Source: a bacterium
GTDB lineage: Bacteria > Ratteibacteria > UBA8468
Assembly: GCA_030637775.1 (NCBI GenBank)
Contig: DAOWFY010000139.1
Span: forward strand, 1-5,305
Reading direction: 5' to 3'
Length of the DNA: 5,305 nucleotides
A program made the translations under genes and the position numbers. Below are positions 1 to 5,023 of this stretch, piece by piece. The notes under the pieces are model-generated. The model made no database searches and was not told the origin of the DNA. It saw only the letters and a list, made by a program, of their open reading frames with translations. Position 1 is the stretch's first letter. The number at the start of each line of letters is the position of its first letter.

Positions 1-32
1 ACCCCCTATTAACTATGAATAATATTATATCC

Positions 33-1202
33 CTATGTGTAACCTTTGTCTATCAGTTCTACCAGACTCTTTTTAGAAGAAGTTGATTGGAAAGCGGAGA
101 GAAGAAAGAGAAGGAAAAAGATTGCGGCGAATGTTAAGAGAACCTTATCGAAAGGAATTCCTCCCTGAGACAGGAGACCACTTAAGATAATGGAGAAGGC
201 CACCCCAAGGCTGGCCCAGGAGAAGAGAAGGCCGAGAGCCGTTGGCCTTTCCTCCGAGGCCACCATATCTCCAAGCCAAGCAGCCGCCACAGTGAGAATT
301 GTTCCAAATTGCATCCCCAAAAGAAAGGAGCAAAGAAAAACACCCCAGATGTTTTTAAAGAGGAATAGAACCGCCAACCCTAAGGTCCCGGCTAAGAATG
401 CAAAAGTAAAGGTTATTGACCTGCCAATTCTATCGGAAATAAATCCTCCCAAAAGGCTAAAAATACCGGCAGAAAAATAGTAGAAGATTAAGGTTCTATT
501 CAGCATCCTCATCCCAAAATTATCCTTAACAAAGAAGTTCAAAAGGTTAAGGATTATTCCATAAGCAAAACCGGCAACAAAGAGGGAAAGGGAAATTAGC
601 TTCAGCGCTCTCATTAACTCAAAAATTCTTTTCAAATGCAGTTTGGGGTAAGAGATGTTTTCTTTAGCAATAAATAAAACGGCGAGACTCCCCAAAGCTG
701 TTGCTCCCGTGGCCAGATAAAAGAGCCCAGAATAGCCATAATTTAAAAGAGCCTGACCGAGGAGAAAGAAACCGGCAATTAAACCCAAATGAGTGAAGAG
801 CCGCAGTGTCCCAATAGCCGCCCCATATTTCTCAACTGGGGTAGTATTTAAAATATGGCTTTCGCTTCCTGTCCAGAAGAGAGCCGCTCCCATCCCCCAG
901 AGAAGACTGGCAAAAAGAAGAAAGGGGAAAAACATCGTGCAATAGCCCATAACTATTACAAACAAAGAATAGGTGATTGCCCCAAAGATAAGGGAAAAGT
1001 AGAGACCAAAAATAGATACTAGATAACCAACAAAGAAGCGCGTTATTCCCATCATTAAATAGACCAAAGTTAAAATCAGAGAAGTCTGCAGGAAGGAAAG
1101 ATTGCAGGTCTCTTTAAGGTAAGGGTTAAGATAGGGCTGTAGACTCCCTGCCCCAAGAAAGACAAAGAAAAAACTGAAAGAAAGAATCTTTAGACTTCTC
1201 AT
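33..1202 (-). CDS. MFS transporter, 12 TM helices, substrate unknown
   Basis: The 389-residue product is almost wholly hydrophobic. Twelve candidate membrane helices lie at about residues 7-27, 40-60, 66-86, 90-110, 128-150, 158-178, 200-223, 237-256, 264-283, 286-308, 321-343 and 353-372. A polar cytoplasmic loop at 180-199 separates the two six-helix halves. The loop between helices 8 and 9 has GGFISDRIGR (252-261), a good match to MFS motif A (G-x-x-x-D-R-x-G-R). The equivalent first-half loop (about 59-68, GYLVSIFGLY) has lost the Asp and Arg. Length and topology fit the major facilitator superfamily, so an inner-membrane secondary transporter is likely, but nothing seen identifies the substrate. 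The start chosen is the ATG at 1202 followed by MRSLKILSF. The frame stays open upstream to 1364, but that extension is not membrane-like and runs antisense to the neighbouring gene. No strong Shine-Dalgarno is visible. The gene is divergent from the BamD-like gene. Its stop (TAG) is near the left window edge, and no terminator is visible in the remaining 32 bases. Confidence 0.85.
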   Translation of the reverse strand: MRSLKILSFSFFFVFLGAGSLQPYLNPYLKETCNLSFLQTSLILTLVYLMMGITRFFVGYLVSIFGLYFSLIFGAITYSLFVIVMGYCTMFFPFLLFASLLWGMGAALFWTGSESHILNTTPVEKYGAAIGTLRLFTHLGLIAGFFLLGQALLNYGYSGLFYLATGATALGSLAVLFIAKENISYPKLHLKRIFELMRALKLISLSLFVAGFAYGIILNLLNFFVKDNFGMRMLNRTLIFYYFSAGIFSLLGGFISDRIGRSITFTFAFLAGTLGLAVLFLFKNIWGVFLCSFLLGMQFGTILTVAAAWLGDMVASEERPTALGLLFSWASLGVAFSIILSGLLSQGGIPFDKVLLTFAAIFFLLFLLSAFQSTSSKKSLVELIDKGYT

Positions 1203-1238
1203 AAAAAATATGTTACCATAACAACAGACACAATACCA
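1203..1238. promoter_or_regulatory. 36-bp divergent intergenic spacer, probable divergent promoter region
   Basis: This AT-rich spacer separates the start codons of the transporter (minus) and the BamD-like gene (plus). Promoters for both directions must lie here or reach into the neighbouring coding ends. Only weak candidates are visible. On the minus strand, TTGTGT (1233-1228) and TATTTT (1210-1205) are 17 nt apart, but that would start the transcript almost at the ATG. On the plus strand, TATGTT (1209-1214) resembles a -10 box without a convincing -35. Neither start codon has a clear Shine-Dalgarno in the spacer. The regulatory role is inferred from gene layout, not from a recognised site. 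Confidence 0.3.
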
Positions 1239-2183
1239 ATGAGATACTGTAGATTTCTTTTGATAGCTCTGATAATTTCTGGGGGAATTGCTTTTCCAGA
1301 AAATCTCTTTAGTTACTGGATCTGGACACCCAAGACCGGCCGCTGGATTAATCCTAAGTATCACATCAAGGATACACCTCGCGAACAGTTTGAGTGGGCG
1401 GAGAGCTTTGCCAAGGACGGCGATTCAGACACGGCCATCAGAAAACATGAACAATTAATTAAGTGCTATCCCACCAGTTCCGATGCAGCTACCTCCCAGT
1501 ACCGGATTGGAGAGTTATATCTGGAGAAAGGCAAAGGTCTTCGAGCATTCTGGACCTTTCAAAAAGTGATCGAGAACTACCCGAGGACATCCCTCATTAA
1601 TGAAATTGTAGCTGAGGAATTTGAAATTGCCAATTCCTTTTTTGACCACAAAAGAAAAAGACTTATTAAGATTCCCATCACTACTTCGGTAAAAACGGCA
1701 GAACTATTTGAGAAGATTGTAGAAAATGAGCCCTTTGGCAAGTATGCCGCAGAGAGTCAGTACAAGAGCGGTTTATCCTATTTAAGAGAAAAGAATTCAG
1801 AAAAAGCAAAGGAGGCACTCCAGAAGGTCATTGACAACTACCCCAAAACTAAATGGGCGGAGGAGGCCTCATATCAGCTCATTCACCTTTCCCTTAAGAA
1901 GAGCCCAAAAATTGCTACTGATTTAACTTCGCTTGAGGAAACAATCGATAAATGCAAAGAGTTCAAGAGGACCTTTCCCGAGAGTAAAAAAGGAGAAGAA
2001 GCCGAGAGCATCATCGAGAATGCCCACCAGAAGGAGGCGGAAAAACTTTATCAAATTGGTCTCTTCTACGAAAAGCGAAGAGAAAGAAAAGCAACAATCA
2101 TCTATTATGAGAAAATTATAAGATTATATCCGCAAACAGAAGTTGCCAGAACAGCCGAAGAGCGGCTCAAGAAATTAAAATGA
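1239..2183 (+). CDS. bamD: BamD-like outer membrane assembly TPR protein
   Basis: The 314-residue product has an N-terminal export signal (short charged start, hydrophobic residues 6-19, possible signal peptidase I site after GIA at 18). A W-x-W-T-P-x-T-G-x-W-x-N-P-K segment follows at 27-40, then TPR-like helix pairs to the end. Repeats are clear at about 48-78, 85-115, 171-202 and 267-298, each ending in a Y-P or similar turn (KCYP, ENYP, DNYP, RLYP). Degenerate ones lie at about 125-166 and 207-247. BamD is a periplasmic scaffold of the BAM complex that inserts beta-barrel proteins. The overall pattern and the adjacent lptE support that role. Two points differ from E. coli BamD. The protein is longer (about 245 residues in E. 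coli). It also lacks a lipobox, because its only N-terminal Cys (C4) lies before the hydrophobic core. A general TPR or CpoB/YbgF-like periplasmic protein is the main alternative. The ATG at 1239 is the first in frame and is followed directly by the signal peptide; no Shine-Dalgarno is evident. The stop overlaps the lptE start by 4 nt (ATGA). Confidence 0.75.
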   Translation: MRYCRFLLIALIISGGIAFPENLFSYWIWTPKTGRWINPKYHIKDTPREQFEWAESFAKDGDSDTAIRKHEQLIKCYPTSSDAATSQYRIGELYLEKGKGLRAFWTFQKVIENYPRTSLINEIVAEEFEIANSFFDHKRKRLIKIPITTSVKTAELFEKIVENEPFGKYAAESQYKSGLSYLREKNSEKAKEALQKVIDNYPKTKWAEEASYQLIHLSLKKSPKIATDLTSLEETIDKCKEFKRTFPESKKGEEAESIIENAHQKEAEKLYQIGLFYEKRRERKATIIYYEKIIRLYPQTEVARTAEERLKKLK

Positions 2184-2680
2184 AATTGAAAAAACTCTCT
2201 TTTGTTATCTTTCTGATATTGCTCTCTTCCTGTGGATATCGTATTGTTCGCTATCTTCCCCCTGATATCTCCTCAATCGCTATCCCCATCTTAAAAAATG
2301 ATACCTACCACCCAGGTATTGAGGTCCCCATCACCAACCGCATCATCATCGAATTTCTCCAGGATGGTTCCTTAAAGGTAAGAAAGGAGCGAGAAAGCGA
2401 TCTCCTTCTTTTGGGTAGAATTACCAAATATGGGCGAGATGTGATCGCATATGACTCCGAAGACACTGATGAACCAATTGCATTTAGCCTCTACATAAGA
2501 TTAAGGTTCATTCTTAAGGATTTACGAAATAACAAAGTTCTCTGGGATACCTCTGAGCTTTCTGGGACAACGAGCTACTACGTCACCGGTATCTACAGTA
2601 AGACCGAGGAAGAGGCACTAACGGACGCTACCGAAGATCTGGCCAGAAAGGTTGTAGAAAAGGTGGTAGAGTACTGGTGA
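2180..2680 (+). CDS. lptE: LPS-assembly lipoprotein LptE
   Basis: The 166-residue lipoprotein has a classic type II signal: KLKK, a hydrophobic core at 7-15, then lipobox LSSC with Cys 18 followed by GYR. The C-G-Y-R/x start, the following segment with A-I-P-I-x-x-N-x-T (about 34-42), the N-R-I-I-I-E-F-L helix (53-60) and the L-x-G-R-I strand (77-81) are typical of the LptE/RlpB (LPS-assembly) family. The length is also typical. LptE sits at the outer membrane as the plug of the LptD barrel and helps insert lipopolysaccharide into the outer leaflet, so its presence implies an LPS-bearing diderm. The start ATG overlaps the stop of the BamD-like gene (ATGA), which suggests translational coupling; there is no independent strong Shine-Dalgarno. 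It is followed by holA through a GTGA overlap. An lptE-holA pairing is common in Gram-negative bacteria (established knowledge) and strengthens both calls. Confidence 0.88.
   Translation: MKLKKLSFVIFLILLSSCGYRIVRYLPPDISSIAIPILKNDTYHPGIEVPITNRIIIEFLQDGSLKVRKERESDLLLLGRITKYGRDVIAYDSEDTDEPIAFSLYIRLRFILKDLRNNKVLWDTSELSGTTSYYVTGIYSKTEEEALTDATEDLARKVVEKVVEYW
2661..2666 (+). promoter_or_regulatory. Shine-Dalgarno of holA (supports GTG start)
   Basis: AGGTGG lies 10 nt before the GTG at 2677, inside the end of lptE. Together with the GTGA overlap of start and stop, it supports the GTG initiation codon and coupled translation of holA. Confidence 0.5.
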
Positions 2681-3372
2681 CATATCCCCAATTATTACAT
2701 AACTTAGAGAGAGGAAGGATTGAACCATTTTACATCATCTGGGCCGAGGATGATTATTTAATAAAGGAGGCTCTGAAAAGGATAAAAGAGACTCTATCTG
2801 AAGGAAAAGAGGATATCTTCAATTACCATAATTTCTCAGGAAGAGAGACAGATAGCGCTGCCATCTTAAATATCGCGAAAACCTTGCCTTTTGCTACGGA
2901 AAGAAGATTTGTAGTTGTTGAGGAGGTAGAAAAACTGAAAATCTCGGAAAGAAAAAAACTTTTTTCTTATCTTACCAATCCTGTCTCTTCCACTACACTC
3001 TTCCTCTTTATAAAAGGAAAGCCAAGTGAACCTTTTTCTTCTACTCACCTAATCAGATTAAAAAAGGGGGATTTTGGTCAAATTGCCAAAAAAATAAAGC
3101 CTTTCGACCTCACTCTCTGGCTGGAGAAAAAGAACCTGCCAAAGGCCTTCGAGGCCTTAGACTCTCTTTTACTAAAGGAAAGGGAGTTCCCCAGAATTTT
3201 AGGAATGCTTACCTGGTGGTTGAGACAAAGGGCTAAATTAAAGGGAAGAATTGATGAAGAGCTTTTAGAGAAATTTAATTATCTCCGCACAATTGAACTT
3301 GCAATTAAAAGAGGAAAATTCTCCCCCCGACTTGGCCTTGAATTGCTTTTAATCAGGTTGGCAAAAGGGTAA
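2677..3372 (+). CDS. holA: DNA polymerase III delta subunit, short form lacking the middle domain
   Basis: The 231-residue product resembles HolA/delta, the clamp-loader subunit that opens the sliding clamp. Residues 1-113 fit the N-terminal domain: FYIIWAEDDYLIKEAL (18-33) matches the family's Y-x-x-x-G-x-D-x-x-L-I-x-E-A-L pattern. LPFATERRFVVVEEVEKL (70-87) matches the P-F-x-x-x-R-x-V-V-V region, whose hydrophobic Leu/Phe tip contacts the clamp in E. coli delta. Residues from about 143 (FDLTLWLEKKNLPKAFEALDS) onward match the helical C-terminal collar domain, including the I-L-x-x-L-x-W-W-L-R-Q helix (174-184) and a final A-I-K-R-G...L-E-L-L-L-I-R-L (209-228). Usual delta length is about 320-345 residues. 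Here the roughly 100 residues between these parts (end of domain I plus lid domain II) are reduced to about 30. The frame is uninterrupted, so it does not look like a frameshift. Start is GTG (GTGA overlap with lptE) with AGGTGG 10 nt upstream. It is last in its operon and convergent with rpsT. Confidence 0.75.
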   Translation: MTYPQLLHNLERGRIEPFYIIWAEDDYLIKEALKRIKETLSEGKEDIFNYHNFSGRETDSAAILNIAKTLPFATERRFVVVEEVEKLKISERKKLFSYLTNPVSSTTLFLFIKGKPSEPFSSTHLIRLKKGDFGQIAKKIKPFDLTLWLEKKNLPKAFEALDSLLLKEREFPRILGMLTWWLRQRAKLKGRIDEELLEKFNYLRTIELAIKRGKFSPRLGLELLLIRLAKG

Positions 3373-3542
3373 TTGGCCAACTATCCTAACCACTCCAGGA
3401 TAACTAAAGAAAATACCTTAATGGCATTGATATATTCTTCAAGAGGGAGGATTTTAGATTCTTCTGTTCCTCCCCCCTTGAGGGGGAGGTATTGTAGGAG
3501 AGGGGGAAAGGAAATTCCTATAGTACTAAATTTAGAATGCAA
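3373..3542. other. Convergent intergenic region between holA and rpsT
   Basis: These 170 bases hold no credible gene. The only open frame runs on from the holA stop with a TTG start and covers antisense rpsT. The region contains a weak hairpin (TATCCT 3382-3387 with AGGATA 3397-3402), a strong GC-rich hairpin (3469-3489) and a run of short palindromes (3509-3535). No T-run follows the hairpins on either strand, so a standard intrinsic terminator cannot be supported. As the meeting point of two operons the region should nevertheless contain transcription ends. Confidence 0.6.
3469..3489. repeat. GC-rich inverted repeat, candidate dispersed intergenic palindrome
   Basis: The arms CCTCCCCC (3469-3476) and GGGGGAGG (3482-3489) are perfect complements around a 5-nt loop CTTGA. 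A further G-rich block, GGAGAGGGGG (3497-3506), follows in the same orientation and could compete for pairing with the C-rich arm. Base composition is sharply different from the AT-rich surroundings. C-rich/TTGA/G-rich hairpins of this type occur as dispersed intergenic repeats in some bacterial genomes (from memory). Only one copy is visible here, so repeat status is inference. It could also help stop transcription from either side, but no T-tract follows. Confidence 0.5.
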
Positions 3543-3809
3543 TTATGTAGAGACCTTACTCAATAATCTCGCTAACTGTCCTTTCTTGCGCGCTGCCCTA
3601 TTCTCAGGAATAAGACCTTTCTTTGCGGCTTTATCCAAAGAACTACAAGCAAGAGTATAGGCTTTTTTTGCCGCAGGAATATCCTTAAGAGAGATAAGTT
3701 TCTTGCACCTGTTTATAATGCTCTTTAAGAACAGCCGTCGAGATTTATTGAGAGCTCTTTTCTTCCCTTCCTTGCGGAGGGATTTAAGTGCTGCTTTTCG
3801 CCGCGCCAT
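3543..3809 (-). CDS. rpsT: 30S ribosomal protein S20
   Basis: This is an 88-residue, very basic, all-helical protein of the usual S20 length. It starts MARRKAALKSLRKEGKKRALN and carries the C-terminal signature S-L-D-K-A-A-K-K-G-L-I-P-x-N-x-A-A-R-K-K-x-x-L (57-79), diagnostic for S20. S20 binds 16S rRNA in the body of the small subunit during assembly. The ATG at 3809 is supported by GGAGAG at 3821-3816. The first 26 nt overlap the end of cmk in another frame, so translation is probably coupled to cmk. It is the last gene of the pyrH-frr-cmk-rpsT cluster and faces holA across a 170-bp spacer. S20 represses its own translation in E. coli (established knowledge); nothing in the sequence shows this here. 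Confidence 0.93.
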   Translation of the reverse strand: MARRKAALKSLRKEGKKRALNKSRRLFLKSIINRCKKLISLKDIPAAKKAYTLACSSLDKAAKKGLIPENRAARKKGQLARLLSKVST

Positions 3810-4464
3810 AGTTTTCTCTCCATTTTCTCAAAATTAAATCTACCTCTTTTTCAATCTTCATTTTTGTGCTATCGATAACAAAAGCATCTTCTGCTATTTT
3901 TAGAGGAGCAACCTTGCGACTTTTATCCTTTTTGTCCCTTGCTTGCAGTTGTTTCTCAATTACCTCTAAATCCGTATTTATTCCCTTTTCTTTTAATTCC
4001 AAAAATCTCCTCCTTGCCCGTTCCTTCAAGGAAGCATCCAAATAAACCTTCAGCTCTGCTTTGGGAAAAACAACCGTTCCAATATCCCGGCCTTCCATTA
4101 CCAGATTATTTCCCCTTGCCATTTTTCTCTGCTGTTTGACCATCTCGGCCCTGAACGAAGGAACCCGGGCAAGGTAAAAGCTATTTTCGGTGACGGATCC
4201 TTCCCTGATGCTCTCGGTTACCTCTTCGCCATCCACAAAGACCTTTAATTTTCCCATTCCTTCCTTTAGCAGAATCTCTGTTTGCCGGGAGAGAGAGGTA
4301 AGAGCGTTCTCATCCTTTAAATCTCCTTTCTCTTTCAGGGCTTTCCAGGTAAGGGCGCGATACATCGCTCCCGTATCAACATAAAGATAGCCTAACCCTT
4401 CAGCAACAAGTTTGGCTACCGTGCTTTTTCCAGAACCAGCCGGTCCATCAATGGCAATCACCAT
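3784..4464 (-). CDS. cmk: (d)CMP kinase
   Basis: The 226-residue cytidylate kinase transfers phosphate from ATP to CMP or dCMP in pyrimidine nucleotide supply, in the cytoplasm. Visible motifs in order are the P-loop GPAGSGKST (7-15), the family-specific DTGAMYR (30-36), the CMP-binding insert around 75-117 ending in the V-P-x-x-R-x-x-x-V-x-x-Q-Q-R stretch, EGRDIGTVVFP (124-134), the Arg-rich lid with RRRF (151-154), and RDKKDKSRKVAPLKIAEDA (176-194) leading to VIDST. All residues expected for an active enzyme appear present, and the length is standard. The ATG at 4464 directly follows the frr stop (TGA immediately before ATG), with AGAAGG 4 nt upstream of the start. The 3' end overlaps rpsT by 26 nt. 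In many bacteria cmk is followed by rpsA (S1); here the following ribosomal gene is rpsT. Confidence 0.95.
   Translation of the reverse strand: MVIAIDGPAGSGKSTVAKLVAEGLGYLYVDTGAMYRALTWKALKEKGDLKDENALTSLSRQTEILLKEGMGKLKVFVDGEEVTESIREGSVTENSFYLARVPSFRAEMVKQQRKMARGNNLVMEGRDIGTVVFPKAELKVYLDASLKERARRRFLELKEKGINTDLEVIEKQLQARDKKDKSRKVAPLKIAEDAFVIDSTKMKIEKEVDLILRKWRENYGAAKSST
3816..3821 (-). promoter_or_regulatory. Shine-Dalgarno of rpsT inside the end of cmk
   Basis: GGAGAG on the minus strand, ending 6 nt before the rpsT ATG at 3809, is the clearest ribosome binding site in the window. It lies in the last codons of cmk, so ribosomes finishing cmk pass over it. It fixes the rpsT start. Confidence 0.7.
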
Positions 4465-5022
4465 TCAACCTTCTAAGATTTCCTTTTCCTTCTTCTCTAC
4501 GGTCTTTTCGACCTTCTTAATGTACTCGTCGGTCAATTCCTGAATCTCTTTCAACCCTCGATAGAGGGCATCCTCGGAAATCTTTTTTTCCTTCTCTGAG
4601 GTTTTTAAAGAACTGTTTGCACAGTGCCTTTCCTCTCTGAAGGCAACCTTAGCCTCCTCTCCTAACTTTTTGGCAATCTTTGTGATTTCCCTTCTTCGCT
4701 CCTCAGACAGGGGAGGAACCGGCACCTTAATTTGATTCTTATCGGCAATGGGGGTTATTCCCAGGTTGCTGGTAAGTAAGGCCTCTTTGACTTTGTCGAT
4801 AAGCGTCTTATCCCAGGGAATGATAAGTAACAGTTGAGGAGAGGGGGTTGAAATTGTCGCAACCTGGTTAAGAGGAAGTTGGCTGCCATAACAATCCACC
4901 TTAATTCCTTCTAAAAGAGAGATGGAGGCCTTTCCCGCCCGTAGATTCCCGATGGTTTTGCTACTTGCCTCCAAGATCTTTCCCATACTCTTCTCTGTCT
5001 CCTGATAAATTTTCTTTTCCAT
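4465..5022 (-). CDS. frr: Ribosome recycling factor
   Basis: The 185-residue product (same length as E. coli RRF) splits post-termination ribosomes together with EF-G. Recognisable features are the first long helix ending N-L-R-A-G-K-A-S (26-33), C-Y-G-x-x-x-P-L-N-Q-V-A (44-55) and I-I-P-W-D-K (67-72). These are followed by S-N-L-G-I-T-P (85-91), the hinge-proximal V-P-V-P-P-L-S-E-E-R-R-R-E (100-112) and the C-terminal helix with K-x-I-S-E-D (147-151) and E-I-L-E. Arg 110, 129 and 132, which align with functionally important E. coli arginines, are kept. The usual R-R-D-A-N stretch reads RHCAN (132-136), so His and Cys replace Arg and Asp. The ATG at 5022 lies one base after the pyrH stop; only a weak GTGAG-type Shine-Dalgarno precedes it. 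Its stop abuts the cmk start. The pyrH-frr order is very widely conserved. Confidence 0.95.
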   Translation of the reverse strand: MEKKIYQETEKSMGKILEASSKTIGNLRAGKASISLLEGIKVDCYGSQLPLNQVATISTPSPQLLLIIPWDKTLIDKVKEALLTSNLGITPIADKNQIKVPVPPLSEERRREITKIAKKLGEEAKVAFREERHCANSSLKTSEKEKKISEDALYRGLKEIQELTDEYIKKVEKTVEKKEKEILEG

Positions 5023-5023
5023 C

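Noticed and set aside
190-480. Plus-strand open frame antisense to the transporter
   Set aside because: Its composition is that expected from the complement of a hydrophobic protein gene; there is no domain resemblance or ribosome binding site.
1203-1364. 54-codon upstream extension of the MFS reading frame
   Set aside because: It is not membrane-like, lies antisense to the start of the BamD-like gene, and the helix-rich protein begins naturally at the ATG at 1202.
2677-3372. holA as a frameshifted or broken pseudogene
   Set aside because: The frame is open from the coupled GTG to the stop, and both ends match the family, including the C-terminal helices. The anomaly is a shortened interior, not a disruption.
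3469-3489. Intrinsic terminator at the GC-rich hairpin
   Set aside because: The stem is strong, but neither side is followed by a T-run on the relevant strand, so it was kept as an inverted repeat only.
3373-3660. 95-codon open frame continuing in the holA frame after its stop, with a TTG start
   Set aside because: It has no ribosome binding site or family resemblance, crosses the GC-rich hairpin, and its second half is antisense to rpsT. It does not restore the missing part of HolA, which is internal.
3939-4384. Plus-strand open frames (3939-4139, 4190-4384) antisense to cmk
   Set aside because: They are shadows of a clearly identified gene with conserved motifs; no independent support.
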